A DNA stretch of 64,000 bases from Xanthobacteraceae bacterium (lineage in GTDB: Bacteria > Pseudomonadota > Alphaproteobacteria > Rhizobiales > Xanthobacteraceae). Where the stretch lies: contig JAQGJU010000146.1 in NCBI GenBank assembly GCA_028290465.1, positions 21,545 through 85,544 of the forward strand, written 5' to 3'. The notes under the pieces were generated by a model. It was not told where the DNA came from. It saw nothing but the letters and a program-made list of their open reading frames with translations, and did not search any database. Both the position numbers and the translations under genes were made by a program. This document shows positions 27,095 through 35,982 of the stretch, piece by piece; within the stretch, counting starts at the first letter, position 1; each line of letters opens with the position of its first letter.

Positions 27095-27170
27095 CTTTCT
27101 TGTCCCTCTCCCCGTTCTTACGGGGAGAGGGTGACTTCCGAGCGCAGCGAGGAAGTCGGGTGAGGGGCAA
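27095..27170. repeat. Left inverted-repeat arm of DUF559 cassette A
   Basis: This 76-bp arm holds two hairpins: CCCTCTCCCCG (27104-27114) with CGGGGAGAGGG (27121-27131), and GACTTCC (27133-27139) with GGAAGTC (27151-27157). It ends in GGGTGAGGGGCAA. The arm is an inverted copy of 27530-27596. The first hairpin probably also terminates matB. The final AGGGG (27163-27167) sits at ribosome-binding distance from the DUF559 start. Confidence 0.88.
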
Positions 27171-27172
27171 CG

Positions 27173-27526
27173 GTGATGCGTGGTCCACGGTCATCTGTCG
27201 GTACGGAAAGACGTTTGCGCCGTCAATCGACCAAAACTGAAACTGTGCTTTGGTTTGCATTGCGGGATCGGCGCCTCAATGGTTTTAAATTTGTCCGCCA
27301 GGAAGCCATCGGCATCCACATCGCCGATTTTGTTTGCCGCGATCGGATGCTGATTGTTGAGGTCGATGGCGGCCAGCATGCCGATAATCCGCGCGATGTA
27401 GTGCGCGACGCTTGGCTAGCAGCCGAAGGCTATCGCATTCTGCGCTTTTGGAATTCCGATGTGCTGTCCAATAAGGACGGCGTGTTGCTGACTATCCTTG
27501 AAGCTCTTGGTGCGAGTGATCGCTAG
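27173..27526 (+). CDS. DUF559 protein, Vsr-like endonuclease fold (cassette A)
   Basis: This is a 117-residue protein starting at GTG 27173 or ATG 27176. It belongs to DUF559, a family related to very-short-patch-repair and restriction endonucleases. Visible core elements are a basic N-terminus, ETVLWFALRDRRLNGFKFVR, then HIADFVCRDRMLIVEVDGGQH with the D..(E)xD active-site-like acids, and GYRILRFWNSDVLSN. A nuclease role is inferred from the fold; the biological function is unknown. It is enclosed by inverted repeat arms and lies between two converging genes. A relative with the same setting is at 49709. Confidence 0.88.
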   Translation: MMRGPRSSVGTERRLRRQSTKTETVLWFALRDRRLNGFKFVRQEAIGIHIADFVCRDRMLIVEVDGGQHADNPRDVVRDAWLAAEGYRILRFWNSDVLSNKDGVLLTILEALGASDR

Positions 27527-27529
27527 AGT

Positions 27530-27596
27530 TTGCCCCTCACCCGGCTCGCTTCGCTCGCCACCTCTCCCCGCAAGAGCGGGGAGAGGGACAAGAAAG
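27530..27596. repeat. Right inverted-repeat arm of DUF559 cassette A
   Basis: Read on the minus strand, this 67-bp arm matches the left arm at both ends: CTTTCTTGTCCCTCTCCCCG outside and CGGGTGAGGGGCAA inside. Its strongest hairpin is CCTCTCCCCG (27561-27570) with CGGGGAGAGG (27577-27586). It begins 4 bp after the DUF559 stop and ends 18 bp before the stop of the converging SDR gene. Confidence 0.88.
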
Positions 27597-27614
27597 CGCG
27601 TTTTTTCCCAACAT

Positions 27615-28307
27615 CTAACTCTTCCCATACACCGGCACGATGGCGCCGCGTGTGACCTTATTGGCGGGCGATGCGAGAAACAGAATAGTCGCCGCGACTT
27701 CTTCGACTTTCGGCCAGGCGGCGAAATCCGCCTTCGGCATCGCCTTGCGGTTGGCCGGCGTATCCATGATCGAAGGCGCGACGGCGTTGACCAGAATGCC
27801 GTCCTTGGCGACCTCTTCGGCCAGCGCCGCCGTCAGCGATGCGACGGCCGCCTTGCTGGCCGTATAGGCCGCCATGCCGGCGCCGCTGCGCCATTCCAGC
27901 GCCGGACGCGCCGCCACATTGACGATGCGTCCTCCGCCGGTCATCGCCTTCACGGCTTCGCGGCAGCACAGGAAGGCCGTGACGAAATTCGTGTCCATCT
28001 GCCGCATCAAATCGGCCTTGGACGTTTCCGCAACCTTGGCCATCGCGAAGCCGCCGGCCAGATGGACAGAGGCCCAGACCGTGCCGACCGACGCGAACAG
28101 CGCCGCGACGTCGGCCTCTTCCGAAAGGCTTTTCACCTCGACCAGCTTGACCCGTTCATGCGCGCGATGCGGAAAGCGTTCGGCTTCGGCGGCATCCCGA
28201 TAGGACACGTGACAGATAGCGCCGGCTTCCAACAGCGCGCCGACCAGCGCGATGCCGAGCGCACCGGTGCCGCCGGTCACCACGACATGACGATCGCGGA
28301 AGTCCAT
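27615..28307 (-). CDS. Short-chain dehydrogenase/reductase family protein, catalytic Ser replaced
   Basis: This is a 230-residue Rossmann-fold protein with the cofactor motif TGGTGALG (residues 11-18), a catalytic-type YTASK and SIMDTPANRKAMP in the substrate loop. The position that normally holds the catalytic Ser reads NVAARPALEW, with Ala instead of Ser, although a two-residue insertion makes the alignment approximate. It may be a weak reductase or may use another residue. It probably shares a transcript with the amidotransferase gene 51 bp upstream. Substrate unknown. Confidence 0.85.
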   Translation of the reverse strand: MDFRDRHVVVTGGTGALGIALVGALLEAGAICHVSYRDAAEAERFPHRAHERVKLVEVKSLSEEADVAALFASVGTVWASVHLAGGFAMAKVAETSKADLMRQMDTNFVTAFLCCREAVKAMTGGGRIVNVAARPALEWRSGAGMAAYTASKAAVASLTAALAEEVAKDGILVNAVAPSIMDTPANRKAMPKADFAAWPKVEEVAATILFLASPANKVTRGAIVPVYGKS

Positions 28308-28358
28308 GGGGTGCTCCTTCGTCCGGCTGCCGAGCTTATCTCGCCGTCTGAAGTAGGC

Positions 28359-29264
28359 CTATTCCCGGCCGCGTAGGCTTCGCGTCGGCAGCACCAGATG
28401 TTGCAGCCAGTTTGCGAGTTCGGCAAGGCGGATGCGGCGGTCGAGGATATTGCCGTCGATGCCATAGCGGAACGCCAAGACCTTGTTGGCCGGATTGACC
28501 TGCAGCATGTCGAGATCGACCGCATAGGCCGTCGCGTCGGCAAGATCGCGGAAAAAGCCTTCCTCGATGAAATGCTTGGCACCGCGCCGCACGATCGCGG
28601 CGATCTCGGCCAGCGAATATTCGGGATGGTATTGCACGGCCCAGGCGACGGTATCGCCACGGCGGATTTCGACGGCCTGCACTTTCGACAATGCGTTCGA
28701 CGCCAGCAATGTCGCGCACGGCGCCAGCGTATCGATCTCGTCGAGATGCACCGCCGGCGCGTCGAACACGTCGTCCTTGCCGGTGAACATCTCATGGGCG
28801 CGACCGGCCAGCGTCAGCCGTACGTTGCGGGCGATCGCAACCTCGCGGCCTTTCGGGTTCGGCCGCACGCTGCCGCCGGCCGCCTGATTGAGCAATTGCA
28901 GGCCCCAGCAACTGCCGAAGATCGGTGTGCCGGCGTTCAGCAGCGCATCGGCGAGTTCGAGCTGACGCGTCACCGCCGGGCCGCCGTCATAGACATGCAA
29001 CGAAGAGCCGGTAATCGCGATGCCGTCATAGCCTTCCAGCGCCGCGCCATCCGGCAGCGCGCCGTCCGGGTCGGCCGGATAGCAGATGTCGACATCGGCG
29101 CCGGGCAACAGTTCGTGCAGCAGCCGCGCCGTGCGGTCGCTGGTCACGGTGCCGCCATGGGCGACCTGTTTGGCGCGGCCTTCGGCGGTATTGCCTTCGA
29201 CGACAAGCAGACGGGGGGAGGACATCAGGGGCGGGGAACCGACATTGAAGATGTGACCGCCCAT
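28359..29264 (-). CDS. Class I glutamine amidotransferase, GMP-synthase-like
   Basis: This is a 301-residue protein. The start at 29264 has GGAGG 4 nt upstream; a longer ATG at 29291 and a shorter one at 29225 lack this. The GATase triad is visible as Cys119 in FGSCWGLQLL and His/Glu in QYHPEYSLAEI. It has GITGSSL-type oxyanion residues (GIAITGSS). No synthase domain is attached, so it hydrolyses glutamine or a gamma-glutamyl compound for an unknown partner, or cleaves gamma-glutamyl bonds by itself. It is divergent from glpD, with 109 bp between. Confidence 0.87.
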   Translation of the reverse strand: MGGHIFNVGSPPLMSSPRLLVVEGNTAEGRAKQVAHGGTVTSDRTARLLHELLPGADVDICYPADPDGALPDGAALEGYDGIAITGSSLHVYDGGPAVTRQLELADALLNAGTPIFGSCWGLQLLNQAAGGSVRPNPKGREVAIARNVRLTLAGRAHEMFTGKDDVFDAPAVHLDEIDTLAPCATLLASNALSKVQAVEIRRGDTVAWAVQYHPEYSLAEIAAIVRRGAKHFIEEGFFRDLADATAYAVDLDMLQVNPANKVLAFRYGIDGNILDRRIRLAELANWLQHLVLPTRSLRGRE

Positions 29265-29373
29265 AAGGCCTCCGCGATGTGGCCATCGCAAGGCTGAATC
29301 GGCCTTTTCCGCATAATTTGCGAAATTCAGCGGCTTCGCGCCATGTTATCGCTGAACAGGCAAGCGAATCGAC

Positions 29374-30882
29374 ATGGCCCAAGACAACATGGCCGACTAC
29401 GACATCGCGATCATCGGCGGCGGCATCAACGGCACCGGCATCGCCCGCGATGCGGCCGGGCGCGGCCTGCGCGTGGTGCTGTTTGAGCAGAACGATCTCG
29501 CCTCCGGCACGTCTTCGGCGTCGACCAAGCTGATCCATGGCGGGCTGCGCTATCTGGAGCATGGCGCGCTGCGGCTGGTGCGCGAAGCGCTGACCGAGCG
29601 CGAGGTGATGCTCCGGATGGCGCCGCATCTGATCCGGCCGATGCGCTTCGTGCTGCCGGCGCCGCCGGAACTGCGCTCGCCGCTACTGCTGCGGCTCGGC
29701 CTGTTTGTGTACGACCATCTCGGCGGCCGGCGCATTCTGCCCGGCACCCGGACCCTCGATCTGCGCGATGGCGAACTGGCGGCGCCGCTGCGGCAGCGCG
29801 TCCGCTTCGGCTTCGAATATTCCGACTGCTGGGTCGACGATGCCCGGCTGGTGGTGCTCAACGCGGTTGATGCGGCGGCGCGGGGCGCGGTGATCCGCAC
29901 CCGAACCCGGGTGGTGCGGGCCGAGCGCGAAGAGCTGTGGCGCGTGGTGGTCGAATCGCGCGGCCGGCGCGATGTGGTCAGCGCCCGGGTGCTGATCAAT
30001 GCGGCGGGGCCCTGGGCCGGGCAGGTCGCCGAGAACGTGCTGCACGACACCGCAAGGCTGCCGTTACGGCTCGACAAGGGCAGCCATATCGTGGTGCCGC
30101 GCCTGTTCGACCATGACCGGGCGTACATCCTGCAGACCGCCGACCGCCGCGTCGTCTTCGCGATTCCGTACGAGAACGATTTCACCCTGGTCGGCACCAC
30201 CGATGCCGGCTTTACCGGGGAACTCGGCGCAGTGACCTGTTCGGCCGAGGAGACCGAATATCTGTGCGGCGTGGTGAACGATTACTTTCGCAAGCAACTC
30301 AAGCCGGACGACGTGGTGTGGTCGTTCGCCGGCGTGCGCTCGCTGTACGACGATGGCGCCAGCGAAGCCAAGGATGCCACGCGCGATTACGTGCTGGATC
30401 TGGATGATCCGCTCCAAGGGGCGCCGCTGCTGACCGTCTATGGCGGCAAGATCACGACCTATCGCCGGCTGGCCGAGGCGGCTCTGGAAGAGATCGAGCA
30501 CCTTTTCAAACGACGGAGGAACTGGACCGCGAAGTCGCGGCTGCCGGGCGGCGATTTTGACCACGACGGCGTGGATGCCCTGGTTTCGCAGGCGCGCCGG
30601 CGCTGGCCGTTTTTGACGGAAGCGCATGCGCTGCGGCTGGTGCGAGCCTACGGCACGCGGGTCGAGCAGGTGCTCGGCAATGCGCCGAACCTCGCGGCGC
30701 TGGGGCCGCGCTTCGGCGGCGATCTCACCGGCGCCGAGGTGCTGTATCTGATGACCAATGAATGGGCGCAGACCGAGGACGACGTGTTGTGGCGCCGCTC
30801 CAAACTGGGGCTGCGGCACACCCCGGCCGAGCGCGAGGCGCTGGCCCGATTCATGGTGGAATCGATCGGCCGGGCCGCATGA
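29374..30882 (+). CDS. glpD: Glycerol-3-phosphate dehydrogenase (aerobic, FAD-dependent)
   Basis: This is a 502-residue protein. The N-terminal FAD motif IAIIGGGINGTGIARDAAGRG is followed by the family signatures SGTSSASTKLIHGGLRYLE and, later, TVYGGKITTYRRLAEAALE. It oxidises sn-glycerol-3-phosphate to dihydroxyacetone phosphate at the inner membrane and passes electrons to quinone. Length and motifs are complete. It acts with the glycerol kinase at 31638, although a response regulator gene lies between them. The start is well placed, giving MAQDNMADYD; the ATG six codons later is possible. Confidence 0.96.
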   Translation: MAQDNMADYDIAIIGGGINGTGIARDAAGRGLRVVLFEQNDLASGTSSASTKLIHGGLRYLEHGALRLVREALTEREVMLRMAPHLIRPMRFVLPAPPELRSPLLLRLGLFVYDHLGGRRILPGTRTLDLRDGELAAPLRQRVRFGFEYSDCWVDDARLVVLNAVDAAARGAVIRTRTRVVRAEREELWRVVVESRGRRDVVSARVLINAAGPWAGQVAENVLHDTARLPLRLDKGSHIVVPRLFDHDRAYILQTADRRVVFAIPYENDFTLVGTTDAGFTGELGAVTCSAEETEYLCGVVNDYFRKQLKPDDVVWSFAGVRSLYDDGASEAKDATRDYVLDLDDPLQGAPLLTVYGGKITTYRRLAEAALEEIEHLFKRRRNWTAKSRLPGGDFDHDGVDALVSQARRRWPFLTEAHALRLVRAYGTRVEQVLGNAPNLAALGPRFGGDLTGAEVLYLMTNEWAQTEDDVLWRRSKLGLRHTPAEREALARFMVESIGRAA

Positions 30883-31041
30883 ATCCCGTTAACGCTGATT
30901 GAGACCGCGATCGGTTCTGCAGCCTCGTCGCGATCATTCAAATTTTAGCAATCGAATTTAAGCCAAACTCATACGGCTTTGTTCTTATGGCCGGCGTGGA
31001 CACCGTGCGCTGGCGCGCACCTCTCCGCGACGGGATCGACC

Positions 31042-31557
31042 ATGATTCAGCCGCCGAAACATCTTGAGTCCATGCTGGTGCCGCTCAAGGTGCTCATCGT
31101 CGACGATGAGCCCTATATGCGTAAGGTGATCCGTACCTTGCTGCTGTCGCTCGGAATCAAGAACGTGACCGAGGCGGCCGACGGCGTGCAGGGCCTCGAA
31201 GAGATCCGTACTGCCGCGCCGGACATCGTGCTGCTGGACTGGGAAATGCCCGGCATGAACGGCAACACGTTCGTGCGTCATGTGCGTTCGCCGAAGACCT
31301 TCCCGCGGCCGGGCGTGCCGATCATCATGCTGACCGGCAAGTCGGAACGAAAGCGCGTCGTCGAAGCGGTTCTGATCGGTGTCAACGAATATCTGCTCAA
31401 GCCGGTGTCGTCGCAGGCGCTGCTCACCCGCATCATCGCGGTGGTGGCCAAGCCGCGTCCCATCGTGCAGATCGGCGACTATTATGGTCCCGAGCCGCGC
31501 AAGATGAATACCTACAAGCCCGAGTCCGACGTCGGCCACACCTTGACGATGGTCTGA
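31042..31557 (+). CDS. Single-domain response regulator between glpD and glpK
   Basis: This is a 171-residue protein with a receiver domain (acidic DDE, Asp in VLLDWEMPGMNG, Lys in LLKPVS) and a C-terminal tail of about 40 residues with PRPIVQIGDYYGPEPRK. The start at 31042 is chosen over a TTG at 30979 since the receiver begins soon after it. The same tail motif occurs in the regulator at 33251, so the two are paralogues that flank glpK. There is no DNA-binding domain. A link to glycerol use is suggested only by position. Confidence 0.88.
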   Translation: MIQPPKHLESMLVPLKVLIVDDEPYMRKVIRTLLLSLGIKNVTEAADGVQGLEEIRTAAPDIVLLDWEMPGMNGNTFVRHVRSPKTFPRPGVPIIMLTGKSERKRVVEAVLIGVNEYLLKPVSSQALLTRIIAVVAKPRPIVQIGDYYGPEPRKMNTYKPESDVGHTLTMV

Positions 31558-31637
31558 TAGCCGCGCCGCGGCGCCATTGCCGCCCTCTCACCAACCCGCG
31601 TATCCTGCCTCGCACAAGAAAACGCTGAGGGGGAAAC

Positions 31638-33125
31638 GTGAACTACCTTCTCGCCATCGATCAGGGCACCACGTCAACGCGCGCGATGCTGTTCGACGCG
31701 GCGCTGGTGCCGCGCGCCGTCGCGCAGCGCGAACTGACCCAGCACTTTCCGGCGCCCGGCCTCGTCGAGCACGACCCGGAAGAGATCTGGTCCAGCGTGG
31801 TCGCGACCGTGCGCGACGCGATGGCCAAGGCAAATGTCGGCGCATCCGACATCGCGGCCATCGGTATCACCAACCAGCGCGAGACCGCGATCGTGTGGGA
31901 CCGCGCCACCGGCAAGCCGATTCACAACGCCATCGTCTGGCAGGACCGCCGCACCGCGCCGCAATGCGACGCGCTGCGCGCCGCCGGCCATGAAGCGATG
32001 ATCGCGAGCCGCACCGGCCTGCTGATCGATCCATATTTTTCCGCGACCAAGATCGCCTGGCTGCTCGATCATGTCGACGGTGCCCGCGCCAGGGCGGAGG
32101 CCGGCGCGCTGGCCTTCGGCACGGTCGACAGTTTTCTGCTGTGGCGGCTGACCGGCGGCGCCGTGCATGCGACCGACGCCACCAACGCGGCCCGCACCCA
32201 GTTGTTCGATATCCATCGCGGCGTGTTCGACGACGAACTGTGCCGGCTGTTCGGCGTGCCGGCCGCGCTGTTGCCGAAGGTGCGCGACTGCTCGGGCGAA
32301 TTCGGCACCACGCTGCCCGAGTTGTTCGGAGGGCCGATCGCGATCCGCGGCGTCGCCGGCGACCAGCAGGCAGCGACCGTGGGGCAGGGCTGTTTCGAGC
32401 CCGGCATGATGAAGGCGACCTACGGCACCGGCTGCTTTGCGCTGATCAATACCGGCGAGAAACCTATCCTGTCGCGGCACCGGTTGCTGACCACCATCGC
32501 CTATCAGTTCGGCGGCAAGCGCACCTATGCGCTGGAGGGCGCGATCTTCATTGCCGGCGCGGCCGTGCAATGGCTGCGCGACGGGCTGAAGATCATCACC
32601 CAGGCATCCGACGTCGGCCCGCTCGCCGAACAGGCCGATCCGGCCGAGCAGGTCTATCTGGTGCCGGCCTTTGTCGGGCTCGGTGCGCCGTATTGGGACG
32701 CCCGCGCGCGTGGGTCGATCCACGGATTGACCCGAAACTCCGGCGCCGCTGAACTCGCGCGTGCGGCGCTCGAATCGGTCGGCTATCAGACCCGCGACCT
32801 GATCGAGGCGATGCGGGCCGACTGGCCGGAGGCGCCGCATACGGTGCTTCGGGTCGATGGCGGCATGACGGCGAGCGATCCCTGCATGCAGTTCCTGGCG
32901 GACATCCTCGATGCGCCGGTCGACCGCCCGACCGTGATGGAAACGACGGCGCTCGGCGCGGCGTATCTCGCCGGGCTGTCGGCCGGCCTGTGCCCGGATC
33001 TGGCCGGCTTTCAGGCCACTTGGCGCCGCGACCGGCGCTTTACGCCGGGCATGGACGAGCCCGCGAGGGCACGTAAATGGGCCGGCTGGCAGGATGCGGT
33101 CGGGCGGACGCGCTCGGGGTTCTGA
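31638..33125 (+). CDS. glpK: Glycerol kinase
   Basis: This is a 495-residue FGGY-family kinase starting at GTG 31638, with GAGGGGG upstream. It has the phosphate-binding [30 protein letters not shown], the FGGY signature 1 region around [13 protein letters not shown], and [17 protein letters not shown]. It phosphorylates glycerol to glycerol-3-phosphate, the substrate of the GlpD encoded at 29374. No glpF facilitator or glpR regulator is seen nearby. Confidence 0.96.
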   Translation: MNYLLAIDQGTTSTRAMLFDAALVPRAVAQRELTQHFPAPGLVEHDPEEIWSSVVATVRDAMAKANVGASDIAAIGITNQRETAIVWDRATGKPIHNAIVWQDRRTAPQCDALRAAGHEAMIASRTGLLIDPYFSATKIAWLLDHVDGARARAEAGALAFGTVDSFLLWRLTGGAVHATDATNAARTQLFDIHRGVFDDELCRLFGVPAALLPKVRDCSGEFGTTLPELFGGPIAIRGVAGDQQAATVGQGCFEPGMMKATYGTGCFALINTGEKPILSRHRLLTTIAYQFGGKRTYALEGAIFIAGAAVQWLRDGLKIITQASDVGPLAEQADPAEQVYLVPAFVGLGAPYWDARARGSIHGLTRNSGAAELARAALESVGYQTRDLIEAMRADWPEAPHTVLRVDGGMTASDPCMQFLADILDAPVDRPTVMETTALGAAYLAGLSAGLCPDLAGFQATWRRDRRFTPGMDEPARARKWAGWQDAVGRTRSGF

Positions 33126-33250
33126 CCGAAGCCTTTCGGCCATCGCTCAAATTAAAAGTAATTGCCGAGCGCTGGTTTCACCGGCCGGCAAGTGCCCTGT
33201 GGTCATATGCCGTAACCCGGCGCCCCGTGCGTCGCCTCGGAACGCGTGAT

Positions 33251-33784
33251 ATGCAATCGGGTATGTCGAAAAAAGATATCGAACGTCTGATTCAGTCGAT
33301 CAGCGTGCTGCTGGTCGATGACAACCATTACATGCGCAAGGTCGTGCGCAATCTGTTGGTCAATGTCGGCGTCAAGAACGTCTACGAGGCGGCCGACGGC
33401 ATTTCGGGCCTGGAGGCGATCCGCACCATCGCGCCGGACATTCTGGTGCTGGACTGGGAAATGCCGCTGCTTAACGGCGCCGAGCTGACCCGCATCGTGC
33501 GCTCCCCCGGCGTATTCCCGATGCCGGACATTCCGATCATCATGCTGTCCAGCCACGGCGAGCGCTGGCGCGCGGTCGAGGCGGCGCGTCTTGGCGTCAA
33601 CGAATTCCTGATCAAGCCGGTCTCGGCCAAGGCGCTGTTCGACCGCATGGTGGCGATCCTGGCCAGCCCTCGCCCGATCGTGAAGCTCGGTGACTATTAT
33701 GGTCCCGAGCCGCGCCGGACTTTCGCTGAGCCGGAGCGTCCGATCGTGCCGGCCAAGGTTCCGGCCGGTGCCGCGCTGAACTGA
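33251..33784 (+). CDS. Single-domain response regulator downstream of glpK
   Basis: This is a 177-residue protein from ATG 33251 (ATG 33263 is an alternative). Receiver features are LLVDDN, Asp in LVLDWEMPLLNG and Lys in LIKPVS. The C-terminal RPIVKLGDYYGPEPRR repeats the tail motif of the regulator at 31042. It keeps the acid pocket but one acidic residue is Asn (DDN). It has no output domain. The two regulators are probably products of one duplication that left them on either side of glpK. Confidence 0.87.
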   Translation: MQSGMSKKDIERLIQSISVLLVDDNHYMRKVVRNLLVNVGVKNVYEAADGISGLEAIRTIAPDILVLDWEMPLLNGAELTRIVRSPGVFPMPDIPIIMLSSHGERWRAVEAARLGVNEFLIKPVSAKALFDRMVAILASPRPIVKLGDYYGPEPRRTFAEPERPIVPAKVPAGAALN

Positions 33785-33886
33785 TTTCGGCGGTCTCGGC
33801 TCCATCCACAGCATCCCGGTTGAGCGGCCATACGATGGCGGCTAGTTTGCCCGCGCGGTATATCGAGCCGCGCGCGGGGATCCGGG

Positions 33887-35047
33887 ATGGACATGACAAG
33901 CGGCCGACGTGGCGATGCCGGGCGGCGCCAATTCGCGCCGTGGGCCGATCCCGCCGCGCAGCCGCTAGTGCGGTTCGAGCGCGTGGCCAAGCGCTTTTCC
34001 GGCCATGTCGCGCTGGACGATCTATCGCTCGACATCTTCGAGGGTGAGTTTTTCGCGCTGCTCGGCCCGTCCGGCTGCGGCAAGACCACGCTGTTGCGCC
34101 TGCTGGCCGGATTCGAAACCGCCGATAGCGGACGCGTATTGCTGGACGGGCAGGACATCTCGCCGGTGCCGCCGTATCGGCGGCCGGTCAACATGATGTT
34201 CCAGAGCTACGCGCTGTTTCCGCACCTGACGGTCGCCGGCAATATCGCGTTCGGGCTGAAGCAGGACGGGTTGTCGAAGTCCGAGATATCCGTCCGCGTG
34301 GCCGAGATGCTGGCGCTGGTCCGGCTCGAAGCCTTGGCGGCCCGCAAGCCGCACCAACTGTCCGGCGGCCAGCGCCAGCGGGTCGCGCTGGCGCGCTCGC
34401 TCGCCAAGCATCCGCGCGTGCTGCTGCTCGACGAACCGCTCGCCGCGCTCGATCAGAAGCTGCGTCAGGACACCCGCTTCGAACTCAAGGAATTGCAGGC
34501 CCGGCTCGGCCTGACCTTCGTGATCGTCACGCATGATCAGGAAGAGGCGATGACAGTCGCCGACCGCATCGGCGTGATGGACCAGGGCAGGCTGGTCCAG
34601 GTGGCGCCACCGGCCGAGATCTACGAACAGCCCTTGAACCGCTGGGTCGCCGGCTTCATCGGCGACGTCAATCTGTTCGAGGGCAAGGTGGCGTTGCAGG
34701 ACGTGGATGGCGTGGCCGTCGACAGCGCGGCCGGCCGCTTACGCGCATTTTCGACTGACAAAGTGACCATGGGCGATACCGTATGGATCGCGGTGCGGCC
34801 CGAGCGCATTCGCCTCGTGCCGGCGCGGCCCGGCGATGCCGCGCCAACCGGCAACGCCATCGCGGGCCGCGTCGCCGACATCGGCTATCTCGGCGGTGTA
34901 TCGGTCTATCAGGTCGCATTGCCGGACGGCACCAAGGTGAAGGCGACGCTCGCCAGCACCACGCGCCTGACCGAACGGCCGATCGGCCTCGACGACGAGG
35001 TGTGGCTGAACTGGCCGGCGGATGCCGGACGGGTGCTGGTCCGATGA
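33887..35047 (+). CDS. potG: Polyamine-type ABC transporter ATP-binding protein
   Basis: This is a 386-residue protein with Walker A GPSGCGKTTLLRLLAG, Q-loop MFQSYALFPHLTV, signature LSGGQRQRVALARSL, Walker B VLLLDEPLAAL and the His switch VTHDQEE, followed by a TOBE domain. It most resembles PotG/PotA subunits that power putrescine or spermidine uptake. It is coupled by an ATGA overlap to the first permease gene. The N-terminus before the ABC core is about 30 residues longer than usual. No PotF/PotD binding protein gene is adjacent. Confidence 0.9.
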   Translation: MDMTSGRRGDAGRRQFAPWADPAAQPLVRFERVAKRFSGHVALDDLSLDIFEGEFFALLGPSGCGKTTLLRLLAGFETADSGRVLLDGQDISPVPPYRRPVNMMFQSYALFPHLTVAGNIAFGLKQDGLSKSEISVRVAEMLALVRLEALAARKPHQLSGGQRQRVALARSLAKHPRVLLLDEPLAALDQKLRQDTRFELKELQARLGLTFVIVTHDQEEAMTVADRIGVMDQGRLVQVAPPAEIYEQPLNRWVAGFIGDVNLFEGKVALQDVDGVAVDSAAGRLRAFSTDKVTMGDTVWIAVRPERIRLVPARPGDAAPTGNAIAGRVADIGYLGGVSVYQVALPDGTKVKATLASTTRLTERPIGLDDEVWLNWPADAGRVLVR

Positions 35048-35979
35048 GCGCATCGTCCACCGACAGCTCCGTTACGCCCGCGCGTTCGCTCGGCCAGCGC
35101 CTCGTGATCCTGGTGCCGTATCTGTGGCTGGCGGCGTTCTTTCTGCTGCCGTTCGGCATCGTGCTGAAAATCAGCCTGTCGGAGACCGCGCTGGCGCAGC
35201 CGCCCTATGTTCCGCTGCTCGACCTTTCGGCCGGCTGGGACGGGATCAAGGCGTTTCTCGGCGGGCTTTCGCTGGACCGGTACGGGCTGATCTTCTCCGA
35301 CTCGCTGTATCTGTCGTCTTATCTGCGCAGCCTGGAAGTCGCGACGCTGTCGACCCTGATGCTGCTGGCGATCGGCTACCCGATCGCCTATGCGGTCACC
35401 CGCATGCCCGCGCGGACGCAGGGTGTGCTGGTATTGCTCATCGTGTTGCCGTTCTGGACCTCGTTCCTGATCCGCGTCTATGCCTGGATCAACATTCTGC
35501 AGCACGACGGATTGTTGAACCAGGCGCTGCTGGCGCTCGGCCTCGTCAGCGAGCCGATCGCCTTCCTGGCGACCGACAAGGCGCTCTATATCGGCCTCGT
35601 CTATTCGTATCTGCCGTTCATGGTGCTGCCGATCTACGCCACGCTGGTCAAACTCGACGACACGCTGCTGGAAGCCGCCGCCGATCTCGGCTGCCGCCGT
35701 TGGCAGGCATTCTGGTGGGTGACGCTGCCGCTGTCGCTACCCGGCGTCGCGGCCGGCGTGCTGCTGTGCTTCATCCCGATCGTCGGCGAATTCGTCGCGC
35801 CCGACCTGCTCGGCGGTTCGGTGGACCCGATGGTCGGCCAGACGCTATGGACCGAATTCTTCGCCAACAAGGACTGGCCGGTCGCGTCCGCGATCGCGGT
35901 CACGCTGCTGTTGCTGCTGGGCGGGCCGATCCTCATTTACCAGCACCTTCAGGCGCGCAATTTGCGCGTAGGACCGTAA
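35044..35979 (+). CDS. potH: Polyamine-type ABC transporter permease, first subunit
   Basis: This is a 311-residue protein whose ATG overlaps the stop of potG. It has a cytoplasmic N-terminus, six predicted TM helices and the EAA loop LEAAADLGCRRWQAFWWVTLP that contacts the ATPase. The segment YLWLAAFFLLPFGIVLKISL resembles PotH. It forms a heterodimeric channel with the next gene product, which starts 4 nt downstream. Confidence 0.9.
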   Translation: MSASSTDSSVTPARSLGQRLVILVPYLWLAAFFLLPFGIVLKISLSETALAQPPYVPLLDLSAGWDGIKAFLGGLSLDRYGLIFSDSLYLSSYLRSLEVATLSTLMLLAIGYPIAYAVTRMPARTQGVLVLLIVLPFWTSFLIRVYAWINILQHDGLLNQALLALGLVSEPIAFLATDKALYIGLVYSYLPFMVLPIYATLVKLDDTLLEAAADLGCRRWQAFWWVTLPLSLPGVAAGVLLCFIPIVGEFVAPDLLGGSVDPMVGQTLWTEFFANKDWPVASAIAVTLLLLLGGPILIYQHLQARNLRVGP

Positions 35980-35982
35980 GCG

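Noticed and set aside
27095..27170. CRISPR-like repeat.
   Set aside because: There are only two inverted copies with a gene between them and no spacers; no cas genes are present anywhere in the window.
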